A stretch of 64,000 bases of DNA from Gari tellinella (Eukaryota > Mollusca > Bivalvia > Cardiida > Psammobiidae): NCBI GenBank assembly GCA_922989275.2, contig OV277874.1, forward strand, positions 18,154,154 through 18,218,153. Direction: 5' to 3'. Each line of letters begins with the position of its first letter. Position 1 is the first letter of the stretch. Positions 45,536 through 56,449 of this stretch are shown here, piece after piece. The notes beneath the pieces are model-generated. The model was not told the origin of the DNA. It searched no databases and was given only the letters and a program-made list of their open reading frames with translations. Position numbers and translations under genes: made by a program.

Positions 45536-45883
45536 TTTTCACCTGAATTTAAAACTACAAACAAGCAATGAGGTAAAGGATTACATGTAACTCTTTACTT
45601 GACGATAGCGACATGACCCATTTTGCTAGAATGTTGCAATGAACTTTCCCTATCTGCTTGCTGAAAGATTCATTTTTTTCTCACATAACTATCCTAGTTT
45701 TCTATAGCGAACAACGATTATGAATATCCTTATCTCTAATGTGTGAGATCACTTTGAGGACGTCACTTTATCGTCACTTTTTATAACGGCGTTTTGACGT
45801 CACCGGGTTTTCAAAAAATGCCTATTGCTTTGAAAAATAACTTAAAATCGTTGGAAATGTGAGAAAAATAATCTGTCACTCGT

Positions 45884-46012
45884 CGATGTTTAAGACAGGT
45901 TGATCTCAAACTCGTCTAGAATAGAAATGTTATTAAGCTCGCCACGGCTCGCTTAATAACATTTCAATTCTAGACTCGTTTGAGATCAGCTTGTCTTAAA
46001 CATCGACTCACC
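45884..46012. repeat. long foldback palindrome
   Basis: CGATGTTTAAGACAGGTTGA continuing to GAAATGTTATTAAGC, then GCTTAATAACATTTC and the inverse back to ACATCG; about 58-base arms with few mismatches and the loop CGCCACGGCTC. Confidence 0.8.
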
Positions 46013-46270
46013 ACAGATCCTATATACAATGTAGACTCTCTATGTAGATAAATAAAGGTTTTATAAAAACACTTCCGTAATTTTCCGTACTGCAAATCAT
46101 TTCATATGAAATAGCAGACAGGGTTTTAATGTTCAGAGCGTTCTATGTTGGGATTGCCTTTATTTGTAAAAGTAATTAGTGGCGAAACAAGTTGTGTTGT
46201 GATTGGTTAAACGGGGAGGCTAATGTCCTCGACACTGAAATGGTTGACACCGATAATTTTTATCTAGATG

Positions 46271-46619
46271 TACTACGCTCCCTCTCTACAACAGCCCTCC
46301 TTACATCGACTTCCTACTTACAACGACTTTGTCTACTATTCCCAAGATAATTATGTACAACACTTTCACTGCTGCTTTATCGTCTGCTTAATATTGTTGT
46401 CTGCTGTGTGTCTTACATAATTGACATCTTGACAGAAAAAAACATAATGATTAGTGACAAACAACTTGAAGCTAGATCAGACACCACGTTACGCGGCGTC
46501 TGATTTACTTTCAAACTGTTTGCAAATATATCCAATTTCCCTCCCTATAACGACTCCCTCCGACAACGAACACAATATTTGTCTCCTATGGGGTGTCGTT
46601 GTAGAGAGGGAGCACTGTA
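46271..46619. mobile_element. MITE family B, copy with hairpin core (349 bp)
   Basis: TA-CTACGCTCCCTCTCTACAAC at the left, GTAGAGAGGGAGCACTG-TA at the right. Core at about 46458-46523 with ACCACGTTACGCGGCGTCTG. Motif ATCGTCTGCTTAATATTG as in other copies. Confidence 0.75.
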
Positions 46620-46825
46620 CAAATCAAAATAAGGAAAATTATGATGGAAGCAATTAGTCGAAACCCAAAAAACTCGCACTCAAACCAAAATGGCCTGTAT
46701 CTTTTCAGTTCGGCTCTAAATGACCTTTTTGTGTCGATGGGCCGTAAACGCCATTCATTCATTCATTTGTATCTTTTCAGCAGCATTTAGTTAATCGAGC
46801 TCGTGTAACTAGAATTTACCAGAAC

Positions 46826-46990
46826 AGAACAGAACATACTTTATTCAACTTGTACACAATCAGGTACCTCGTTACATAACATACAATCATACAATACAAA
46901 ACATACATACATGGTCAATGTGGAAACATTTACCCATAATTCAATACGGGTAGATTAAACTTAGGCGAAGTTGACGTATCAAGGTTGTGC
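46826..46990 (-). mobile_element. LINE 3' tail, minus strand
   Basis: AGAACAGAACAGAACATACT, then TTATTCAACTTGTACACAAT: the inverse of an AATAAA...TTCTGTTCTG tail. Only the 3' UTR is present. Next to it (46990-47095) is a scrap of family A (TTTCCCGTTTAAAAGTAAAC). Confidence 0.5.
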
Positions 46991-47099
46991 AATCCTTTGG
47001 ATCCGTAAGTCTTTCCCGTTTAAAAGTAAACGAAAAGCAAATGCATCGCAATAAAATGTAGAATTATTGGGAATGAATAAAGTCCCCCCAACTGTATTT

Positions 47100-48200
47100 A
47101 CAATATTCTCACTCGACTGGATAACGAAAAAGGGAAATCATTCAGATGAGTTTAATCATTTCCTGAAACCCTAAAAAGTCACAAGTAATTCCACATTGAA
47201 AGCTGTAATTGACACTACAAGGAAGTCGTTAAACACACCCGGAACTAGTTGTGAAATAATACTTAATTACATGAAAAATGATAGGCAAAACATGAAATGT
47301 CGAAAGGGCAGTCAACCTGTATAGTATCAGTTCAGTAAATTTAGCACTCTCTAACATAGAAGATCTAACATGACTACTCATTATTTATTATTTTTTATAA
47401 GCGAATTGACTACAATAATATGATGCGAGCCTTGGAGAGTGTCATATTTATTTTAGTCACATAGTTTGTTAATGAGCACGAATGTAAGCTTCTATTTATC
47501 ACACAAACATTTGAAAAACCAATTTAGTTATTTGAAGCCGCAGGTTGTAGTCCCTCTCGCCATATACCTAAATTTCCGCTAAAACATGACTTTGTTTACA
47601 GTAATGTAATCGCAAATTACGTCATTTGGTGCCCCGCTACAAGCAGCGTTTGTTGACGAACAGGTTGGGCCGGAAACCAAAAAACGATATTTCACAGGTG
47701 GATAACGATACGTATACAATGGCTTTATTCCACTCCCAGACCGCAGATTATGTGATAAACAGATTTCTGCATGCTTGATGGAGGACAAACGTTTGCTTCA
47801 AATATATAATTTAGATTATAAATATGCTAATGTATCTTCTAAATAAAAAAGATCCTTTCACCACCATTAATTGGAAGGCCCCTTCAGGGGGCTTCCTCAG
47901 TGTTTAGGTTGAATGTAGCCATTTTCTTAGAAGGAACTTCTGCTTATTGCGAAACGGTGAAAATAATTGGCGCAATATTGTACAACCAGTCAAAAATGCG
48001 ATGTCTGCGCATGCCTGGAACTAGGTTGCAAAACTTTTCGCAGCAAGCAATTTTTACGAAAATCAAATATTGTGGTTAGGAATAAAACCCGTACCGGAAC
48101 TTATCACTTCGATAAGGAATAAAACTCATACCTTCACTACACAATATGTTACATGCTTGTGTGGCGGCCGTAAAAGTCGCTTACAACTACTAAACTAACG
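47100..48200. other. mostly non-coding; dispersed repeat at 47533-47690
   Basis: GGTTGTAGTCCCTCTCGC at 47543 and GCCCCGCTACAAGCAGCG at 47630 match, as reverse complement, 57830-57980. No gene is recognised; the 69-codon minus-strand frame overlaps the repeat. Confidence 0.5.
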
Positions 48201-48481
48201 CTAATTGATTTTATGAATGAACGAAGGCAGCTTCACGCAAGGTGAAAGTAAAATTGAAACCTTTTACTGGAGTTCCCTGTTTACTTTCACCTTCTCATAT
48301 AAGCAGCATTGTGTTAACAACGAACTGTCTGGAAACAGTTATACTGGTGCCTCCTATTCTCGCGGGGCTAAGCCTTAGAATATATATAAAGCACAAAAAT
48401 TGTTATTAAGAATTCTTCTTTGTGGCTTAAACGTCATTCTTGCATAAAAAGCCGTTCCCAGGGGGTGCATTAACGAGTACT

Positions 48482-49431
48482 TTAAGGGTGTATCAATGTC
48501 ATCAGCCATTTTTTTCAAAGTATTAAACTTTTTTTCTATCATTGTTTTTTTGGAAGAGCTATTTATGATGAATGAAAAAATGAAAAAAAAAATATATGGT
48601 GGTGTCCTTTTTATTGAGCTACAGCGATTTGAAAAAGGTATGTCAAATTTGGATATTTTTTTTCAAATTTTACCCATTCAGAGTACAAGCTTCAGTAAAA
48701 TCTATTTCAAAACAAAACAAAAATGTTAATTTGGGTTTTCTTTATTTATTTCATGTCTATGGTGGTATGTTCACATATATAAACCAAATTTAGACAAAGC
48801 AGGCACCAGGTTTGAACAATATGGATCCTTGAATATCAATAATATGCTTTATATAGGGCATGATTTTATTAGATTTTTTATTTTATGAAAAAAAGTAAAA
48901 AAGTTTGAAAATGAAATAGTTCTAGTATTTAACTTTTTCTTATATTCTACCAGATGAAAGCCCATACTAAGGCAGTTCAAAATATGAAAAGAAATTGAAA
49001 GGTCAGTGTTGAAAATTTTGAGTTATTAAAGTAAAAAGAGTTATCGCCCCTTACAAAATTTACAAAAAAGTACCATACCGATGATATTTAGAGCTTTATA
49101 AATTTCACATTTGGTGCCTTTTTTTTCTTAAATTAGTTTTTGTATGAAGAAATACTACCATAGATAGGAAATAAATAACACAAAATCAAATTATCATATT
49201 TGTTTTCATTTAAAATGGGTTTTATTGAAGCGGGCTGTTTGAAAAGGACAAAATAAGAGGAAGTGGGTGGGGTAAATTTTACATGGCCGTAGAGCCAACT
49301 GTTGTTCTTCAAAATGTACACTTTTTCTATTTTTTCATTCATCTTAAATAGCTCTTCAATACAAAACCATCATAGAGTGTTTTCATGTACTTTGTAAAGT
49401 TCCCAAATTCATGACATTGATACACCCTTAA
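48482..49431. mobile_element. TTAA-flanked foldback element, 950 bp
   Basis: TTAA-GGGTGTATCAATGTCAT at the left and ATGACATTGATACACCC-TTAA at the right. The arms extend far inward (GAAGAGCTATTTATGATGAATG pairs with CATTCATCTTAAATAGCTCTTC; TCTATGGTGGTATG pairs with a relative at 49153), so most of the element folds back. Short frames inside are AT-rich and not credible. Confidence 0.7.
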
Positions 49432-49739
49432 CGTGTATTAACAAGGCGATTCACGTGCACACGCGCCGTTAATGACCGCTATAGTTATGATCGTTCCGGG
49501 GCCCAGTATAAACAATAACAATGACGGTTTGAACAGCGTTCTGGCCAAACTACAGCCTACACTGTCAGTGCAAAGATGCTGGTGAATGCATTGTAATTGA
49601 AAATACAAAATAATTACCGTGCGCCAAATACACATAACGGTCATTAAGGCGAAATGCAAAAGGTTTTTACTGTAATAACCCTAAGTATTTGTGTAGACTC
49701 CTGAGGGAGCATTCTGGTCGGGATCTAAACAGTTTCCCA

Positions 49740-49895
49740 TTCAGTTTGCACCCTTTGAACTCATTACTATTTAGTTATCCGGCGTCTGATCTGTTTCCAA
49801 ACTGTTTATGATGGAAAACTATAGTCAAATATAGTTTTAGCATTAACGAGTTTATTGGGGAATAATAGCGTCTTCTCCATAGTATACATTCCAAC
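49740..49895. repeat. right half of a family A MITE
   Basis: CGGCGTCTGATCTGTTTCCA, then TTTTAGCATTAACGAGTTTA and TTCTCCATAGTA, the right half of family A with a decayed end. Confidence 0.6.
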
Positions 49896-49942
49896 CAAAC
49901 TTGTACAACTAAATAATTCTGTTGACAGGTGACATTATTAGG

Positions 49943-50194
49943 TACAGTGGAGAAAACGTTATTCTTTCCCAATAAACGCGTTTACGCTAAAACTATTATT
50001 TCCTTTGCAAAACAGTTTGGAGCCATATCAGAGGCCGGTTAAGCCGGTGTCTGATCAGGCTCCAAACTGTTTGCCACTCTGAAAAAAATTAAAGGTCAGA
50101 ATTGTCGAAAAGTTGTCATTTTCTACATTTTGGCGTTTTGCGTTTGCGTTTTGTTTGCATTTAAAGGGGAAAGAATAACGTTTTCTCCACTGTA
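49943..50194. mobile_element. MITE family A, copy 5 (252 bp)
   Basis: TA-CAGTGGAGAAAACGTTATTC and the inverse at the right with TA. Core at 50008-50072 with GAGGCCGGTTAAGCCGGTGTC. Here the interior reads GCGTAAACGC (left) to CGTTTTGCGTTTGCG (right), so its orientation is opposite to copy 1. Confidence 0.85.
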
Positions 50195-50382
50195 GGATGG
50201 ATACAAAGCAGAACACATCATATAAGTAAACACACTAGGCAAAGTAAGATTTGATTTATTATTAAAACTTGCAGTTAACTCATTAATAAAAGCGATAACA
50301 AACAACTTGAATCCCATTTCTCGTATACGAGTTATGTATACATTGTACCGTAATGGTGCACATACATGTACATATTTTTAAA

Positions 50383-50673
50383 ATGCCGAACTTTCGACGG
50401 CAGCGACTTGCTATTATAGATGACATGAAATTGACACAACATCGGCGCTATTATGACAACCTTTGTGTCACAGTTTGCGGCCGTAAACCCAAATCAATCA
50501 ATTTTGAAATTGACAAAATCGGCCATCTGACACTCCAATTGGTCTACGACCAGAAAGTTCATTTCAGTAAAATGTCCATGACAGCGACTATTTGCATACG
50601 TTGTCCACAGTTAGGCGAAACCTCTTATGCAATAACCACTGAAGATTTAAATGTATATTTAAAATCAAAATAA
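50383..50673 (+). CDS. small ORF of unknown function (96 codons)
   Basis: From the ATG at 50383 (a Met inside a longer frame from 50353) to TAA: MPNFRRQRLAIIDDMKLTQH at the start, CGRKPKSINFEIDKIGHLTL in the middle and GETSYAITTEDLNVYLKSK at the end. Composition and residue order look protein-like, with alternating hydrophobics suggesting beta strands and two Cys pairs (VTVCG, ICIRCP). No domain is recognised, and there is no clear promoter, splice signal or neighbour of the same kind. It could be a fragment of a transposon or virus-like element, or a lineage-specific gene. Evidence is weak. Confidence 0.35.
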   Translation: MPNFRRQRLAIIDDMKLTQHRRYYDNLCVTVCGRKPKSINFEIDKIGHLTLQLVYDQKVHFSKMSMTATICIRCPQLGETSYAITTEDLNVYLKSK

Positions 50674-50699
50674 AATTTTGCCCAGCTTGTTGAATTGCG

Positions 50700-52140
50700 T
50701 TCTGTTTAAAGTATACATGTACACCGATGCATTGAAAATTATTCTTCGTGTGGCGACCTTGATCAGAGGGCTCCTTTAGCGGATGTTCTGTTCAAAGTTT
50801 ACACTGAGGCAGATGACAAGTGCATTCTTTGTAAGTACACTGTTTGTAGTGAAGCATAATACTTGCAAGATATACAATTGGTGTGCAATTAGAATAAAGG
50901 AAGCTGTGATATGGAAGAAAATGACTGATATCAATAAAAAAAAGATGGATATGGATCTCAAATATATAGACAAAAGTTCTTGTTATGATTTATATCTATG
51001 CAAATATTGTGCTTACTGAAATATATTTTATTTGAAAATCAGGTTTTGTACACATATTTCAAGTACTTAAAAAATTACATAGCTCAAGATAATAAATGAG
51101 CTTGGTAAATATACTGAAGCACAATGTAATAGATATGTTCTGAGACGTTTGAGTAGCCAAAGTAATGCAATTAGGAAATAATTATTTTTTAGAAATGGAA
51201 TTAAAAATGAAAAAATAGACATTTAGAATATTTTAAAATGAGATAAAATTATGCCTTTTACCTGTAGCTCTGTAGTAATTTGATCGTTCAGACTATGTCT
51301 GTTTAACCCTTTACCCCTTATCTAGGTTTTTTATTACAGCATGTTGAAAGTAAAGTAGAAAGTACCTAATGGTATATTCTGCTTTACTTTCAAAATGCTT
51401 TGGGCTCCTTATAGTGTATACATTCATGATTCCATAGTGTGGAACTATTTTGCTCAGTGGAGAAATAAATAAGAGGGGTAAAACTGTATATTGATTGAGT
51501 GATGGGTTAATGTGCAATCAAAGTATGTACATGTAATATATGTCTTGGGTTAGCTGCTCCTCATTAAACTAAGACGTTTCCTGTTATTTTGAGACCAGCC
51601 GGGTGATGACTTTGTGTAAACATAAATTCATCATGAATTAAACTTTGTTTTGTTAAATCTGGTTCATTCTCGTTATTGTCACTCTTCTCTGTTCAGTAAG
51701 CACCAAACACATTCTGTTCACAGTCAATGAGAAAGGATGACTCCAGGGTTGATATTGCCGACTTCTCAAGATTTAGACCAACATCCAAGGCTGATGGCCA
51801 GTGACATCTGGTGATAGAATCTGAAACAACAAACATGTATGAAAATAAATAATAACAGTTTAAACATATAGACAGCTTTGACATCTTATTTAGAATTATT
51901 TTTGATTTTTAATGAAGGCATGATTGAATCAGGAACGTATAGATATTATATATATTATAATAGCATGTCAACCCAAATTCCGTTCCAGCTATTTCAGTAA
52001 CTGACTCTTAGTACGCTTCTAATATTTAAATGGCTTACAAAATTATCAAAACATATTTTCAAAATTATTCTAAATTCCTAGACAACTGTAGTATAAAAAT
52101 GGTTACCAAGCACAATAACAGTTAGACGTATTGAAAGTTA
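50700..52140. other. AT-rich, non-coding; family C hairpin at 51334-51402
   Basis: The hairpin has ATGTTGAAAGTAAAGTAGAA with its inverse. A half core near 50755-50775 (TTGATCAGAGGGCTCC). No gene recognised. Confidence 0.5.
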
Positions 52141-52149
52141 AAAGGTTAT

Positions 52150-52287
52150 AAAGCTTTTAAGTTGAGTCTTATATGGTTTTTTGACATTGATTAGTCAAAT
52201 TTGAGTTTTTGCTCATCAAAAACTCAAATCTGACCAATCAAACGCTTTAGGACGATTTCAGACTCAACTCAAAAATTTTATAACCTT
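52150..52287. mobile_element. foldback element related to 44480-44665
   Basis: AAGGTTATAAAGCTTTTAAG and CAAAAATTTTATAACCTT at the ends, with AAATTTGAGTTTTTG and CAAAAACTCAAATCTGACC inside. Confidence 0.7.
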
Positions 52288-52292
52288 GGAGC

Positions 52293-52350
52293 CAGGGTCT
52301 CTGACGTAATATTCTAGCACTCTAACGACTGAGCTGTAGGGACTTGTTGA
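52293..52350 (-). pseudogene. tRNA-like remnant
   Basis: On the minus strand CCTACAGCTCAGTCGTTAGA resembles the D arm and A box of a tRNA; the B box is not conserved. Remnant of a tRNA or tRNA-derived SINE, next to the foldback. Confidence 0.35.
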
Positions 52351-52363
52351 GTTTTTACAAAGA

Positions 52364-52618
52364 TAACAGTGGAAAAAAACGTTATTCTCTTAAACTATTG
52401 TTTCCATTGCAAACAGTTAGGAGCCCGATCAGACGTCGGTTTGGAGCCAAATCAGACGTCGAGTAACAGTGTGTCTGATCAGGCTCCCAAATGTTTGCTA
52501 CTCAGATTAAAATAAACAGTCAGAAGTATAAAAAAGATGTCATTTTCTCCATGTTAGTGCACTGCGTTTGCATTTCTTTGCGTTTAAAACGGGAAAGAAT
52601 AACGTTATCTCCTCTGTA
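52364..52618. mobile_element. MITE family A, copy 6 (diverged)
   Basis: TA-ACAGTGGAAAAAAACGTTAT at the left and AACGTTATCTCCTCTG-TA at the right. The core region (52407-52497) contains GATCAGACGTC twice, as if part of the arm had been duplicated. Confidence 0.7.
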
Positions 52619-53369
52619 CCTGTGTTCGACAGGTACAGCCCCAATGGTGCACCTAAAAAGTGCCCCTTCTCATAATCATCAGAATTGATGGCGTAGAAGT
52701 AATAAATAGCAATAGAAATAGACTATACTTGATCCCGCTAGACTACAGTATGGAGTTATAATAAGTTAAATAACTGCAACCGACTGCTGGTAATCCATTC
52801 ATGTGTCTGCTATTTATTAATAAATATAGCATTATAAATAAAGTCCTACCCTAAACATGCTAAACTGTAAATCGGTGTACTATAGTACCTGTATTTCCAT
52901 AGAATTAGTCTAGAGAAAACCTCTGACATTCTGTGTTGCGTCTAAAGTAATCAGGGGTGTAGTTAAGGTAGCGTGTCTTACCTGACCGGTCTGTATGCTA
53001 CGTCGCACGTTGTACCAACGTTATTCCAACATCCAACCAAACAATTTCTCCTCTTGTCCAGACATATTGTAACATGTTCAAGTCCTTGATTTAGCGAACG
53101 AAGAACAACATGCCATGATGTCTGTTGAATGCCAAGCGTAAATTACACATGTATGCGAATCGAGTCGCTTTTAAAAATGGCCGACGTTGATAAATCCGGT
53201 GCACGTGGCCCTGTATCTAGGCCGCGGATATATAAAATACATGAACGTTTTGTAAACAAACTTGACCTCTCTAGGTGCACGTAAGCTGTTAGTGTATAAG
53301 AAAACAGAGTTAGGTGACATCCAAAAAGAAGGGGAAATAGACATATTTTAATGCAAGAATAGTGTCAAT

Positions 53370-53508
53370 ACACCTGTTTTTCGTGCATTAACATCTGCAG
53401 AAGCCCTTGTGCTGTCTTGGAGCCCGAGGCTAAAGCCGCGGGCTTCAAATACAGCCCGCGGGCTTCTTCAGATGTTAATGCACGAAAAAAGGTGTATTAA
53501 CCCTATAG
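53370..53508. repeat. long foldback palindrome
   Basis: AATACACCTGTTTTTCGTGC ATTAACATCTG at the left with the inverse at the right, and GCCCGAGGCTAAAGCCGCGGGC / GCCCGCGGGC in the centre. Confidence 0.75.
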
Positions 53509-54128
53509 TAGAAACTCTGAATAAAGTATAACATCAATAAAAATAATAATAATAAAATCTTATCTAGGTCATTTCTAAGTATTTTAGAGTCACTTTAAAT
53601 CTATCATAAGGAAAATTTTGCAACTGTGGCATCATTTTTTGTTTGTTTATTGAGATTTGAACTATGCACAAGTGTTAAATGAATGACAATGTGCAGCAGG
53701 TTTTACATGTGAAATTTCGAAAATAGAGAATTCAAATTCAATTGATGATTTATTGGTCCATGCAACATCTTCCAACAGAAATTTATCGGAGGAAAAAAGT
53801 TGATATATTTCTGGATGTCAGGAATGCCCATTTCATCTGAATTTATTAGGCACGAGATTATGAGAAACCCTGAGAATACGACAATTGACGTTAACGCAAT
53901 TTACTGGTCGCTATATATAGAGAGGTTCGTTTTACATAAATATCTTCTCAAATATCTCAAGTATACCTTTCACCTATATTATTCGTTTCCCAAACCCTAC
54001 ATAGTTTTGTTTCCTACCATATATACATGTCACTTCATTAAAACTGCTCGACTTCCCTGGCTTCTTTTTTTAAAGAAGCCAACTTGTTGTGAAACATTTA
54101 TCCCGTCACCGCCATATTGCCCCCTGTT

Positions 54129-54342
54129 TTAACCCTTAGCCTGCCACTCACGACTATAGCTCCATATGCAAACATCTTGGATCCGGATGAGACGCCGAGT
54201 AACTCGGCGTCTCATCCGGATCCAAGCTGTTTGACACTCGGACAAAATGTTCAGCAATTTTGAGCAACTTTGAAGCACTTTGAAACTTGAAGCAGACGAG
54301 AAATATAGCAGACAACAATTTATTTGGCGGGCTAAGGGTTAA
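54129..54342. mobile_element. TTAA-flanked MITE (family E), copy 2
   Basis: TTAA-CCCTTAGCCTGCCACTCAC to GGCGGGCTAAGGG-TTAA. This is the reverse complement of the element at 2250-2463, with the core at 54171-54233. Confidence 0.8.
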
Positions 54343-54402
54343 TAGTGCTGTCGGCCATATCGTTTCCAAGTTAGATCTAATACAGTATCGGTGAAGAATT
54401 TT

Positions 54403-54619
54403 TTAACCCCTTCACTGCCGTGACGTCATCAATTTTAAACAATTGTCGTCTGCTTTTTTTTTTCAAAGTTAATTTTTAGGTATTTTGACTTCAGAAATAT
54501 TGAAATGAGTGTCAAACAGTTTGTATTCTGATCAGACGCCGCTTTACGCGGCGTCTGATCAGAATCCAAACTATTTGCAAATAACCATTGTGCTCGGGGT
54601 AAGGCAGTGAAGGGGTTAA
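54403..54619. mobile_element. TTAA-flanked MITE (family E-prime) with hairpin core
   Basis: TTAA-CCCCTTCACTGCC at the left and GGCAGTGAAGGGG-TTAA at the right, a perfect 13-bp TIR. It has TGACGTCATCA and GTCGTCTGCT motifs; core at 54513-54579 (CTGATCAGACGCCGCTTTAC). Confidence 0.8.
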
Positions 54620-54626
54620 ACGAGCG

Positions 54627-54693
54627 TCAAACAGCTTGGATCCTGGTCAGACGCCACGTTACGCGGCGTCTGGTCAGGATCCAGACTTTTTGC
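54627..54693. repeat. hairpin core directly beside the E-prime element
   Basis: CAAACAGCTTGGATCCTGGT and its inverse around CGCCACGTTACGCGGCG. Only 7 bases separate it from the TTAA of the preceding element. Confidence 0.75.
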
Positions 54694-54827
54694 AAAGGTT
54701 GTTTATGCGCTATTGACAATGAAAAGGTAACGTATAGCATGTCAGACGAAATTCGATAGTTCGAACTCGCTTTAAATTTTAACTTACATTTAAGCATGAT
54801 CAACTTATCGAAATTTAACTTGCGAAA

Positions 54828-55098
54828 TACAGTGGAGAATGTGTTATTCTTTCCCAATAAACGCGTTTACGCTAAAACTATTATTTGCAGTGCATAAAAA
54901 ATGATTTCCTAAAAAACATAGTTTTGAGCAATAATAAACGCTGGGTTACACTGGGGCTGATCAGGCTCCTTACTCTCTGCAACTCGTGTTAGTAGAAATA
55001 TGTAGAATTTTAACAAACTTGTGATTTTCTACATTTTAATGCACTGTGTATGTGTTTAGTTTCATTTAAATTAGAGAGAATAACTTCTTCTACAGTGT
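54828..55098. mobile_element. MITE family A, copy 7 (core lost)
   Basis: The left end TA-CAGTGGAGAATGTGTTATTC is intact, with TAAACGCGTTTACGCTAAAA inside. The centre is decayed (GCTGGGTTACACTGGGGCTGA) and the right end reads CTTCTTCTACAGTG. Confidence 0.6.
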
Positions 55099-55207
55099 TA
55101 ATTTGACGCCTTTTTGCGTATTTCATTTCTTCCTCCACTTAAGAAAATAGTTCCAATTTATACAGTCATAAAAATTTACCAAACTAAATATTTTCTCAGT
55201 CCTAGCA

Positions 55208-55536
55208 GATAGTAGCTTAAAACAGGCTAAAAGAAAAGCAGAATGCTCCTTAACTCTTTGAACCCTAGTCACGCATATAGGCGTGCTTTTCAAACAGTGT
55301 ACATGCGAATAGTACACATGTCCTATGCAAACAGTGAAGACCCAGATCAGAGGGCTCCGAAAGGAGCCCTCTGATCAGGGTCTTCACTGTTTGTCACAAT
55401 GCCAAACATTGACAAAAACAACCCTTAAAAATCAGAAATGGACTTGTCTAAAATGGAAACTGGCATTGACCATTTAAAGTTTCAGGGAGGAAAGAGTTAA
55501 GGCGCATTCTGTTTTACTTTCAACCTGCTTTAAGTG
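55208..55536. mobile_element. MITE family C, copy 5, split by a family D element
   Basis: The left arm ends GAATGCTCC-TTAA at 55253, and the right arm continues TTAA-GGCGCATTCTGTTTT at 55497. Joining the two across one TTAA gives the normal family C hairpin centre. Confidence 0.85.
55250..55500. mobile_element. MITE family D, copy 3, nested in family C (TTAA duplication)
   Basis: TTAA-CTCTTTGAACCCTAG at the left and GGGAGGAAAGAG-TTAA at the right. Near the left is the small hairpin CACGC-ATATAG-GCGTG. Core at 55330-55396 with GATCAGAGGGCTCC/GGAGCCCTCTGATC. The host hairpin at the insertion point has a single TTAA, which proves the target duplication. Confidence 0.85.
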
Positions 55537-56197
55537 CACATATGTCGTCAACACTAAAGTTAAGGATCAGCCCTCTAAACGGTCTGACATACAAATGATG
55601 CTTACACCAAATGTATTTTTATTTAGAAATGCCCACATTTCGCCGCTTGTTTTTTTCTTCTTCTCAATCTATCTTCAAAAATGTTATTTAACTCATTATC
55701 CTATAGATGTACATTTTCATTTCTCATTTCTTTCCTCCACAGAACAAAATAAATCCAATTCATATAGTCAATATAGTCATGAATATCTACCATAAGTAAT
55801 ATATTATTTTCCTAGCAGATGGTAGCTTAAACGGACTGAATGTAAACTACTGTAGCTATATGTTGTAAATAATATTTTGCTATTTGCCAAGATTGTGTTG
55901 ATTATATTGTAAAGTTAAACATCATCTAATAGTAATAGTAGTAATTATTGTGATCTTAATAATAATACTGAAAGAATGTTTCCTTATTCAGATTTTACTT
56001 TAATTTTTGCTGTAGTGTCAATGTGTTAATTTGTCTGTGTTTTTCACTTTATTGATACATGTATATTTTCGTGTGAAGCGCTTTTGAGCGCACAAGTCCT
56101 GTGTGAAAAGAGCGCTATATAAATCTGGTATAATAATAACAATACATACAATAATAATCTCCTATATGGAGGGGGGAAATCAGATTGAATTGGCTTA

Positions 56198-56447
56198 TAC
56201 AGTGGGGAAAACGTTATTCTTTCCCTATAAACGCGTTTACGCTAAAACTATTATTTCTGTTGCAAACAGCTTGGAGCCAGATCAGACGCCGGGAAACCCG
56301 GCGTCTGATCAGGCTCCAAACTGTTTGCCACCAAGATAAACATGAATTATCAGAATTGTCCAAAAGTTGTACTTTTCTACGTTTTAGCGTTTTGCGTTTG
56401 CGTACGTTTGCGTTTAAACGGGAAAGAATAACAGATTATCCACTGTA
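56198..56447. mobile_element. MITE family A, copy 8 (250 bp)
   Basis: TA-CAGTGGGGAAAACGTTATTC and GAATAACAGATTATCCACTG-TA. Core at 56262-56329 with GCCGGGAAACCCGGC loop. Confidence 0.85.
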
Positions 56448-56449
56448 CA

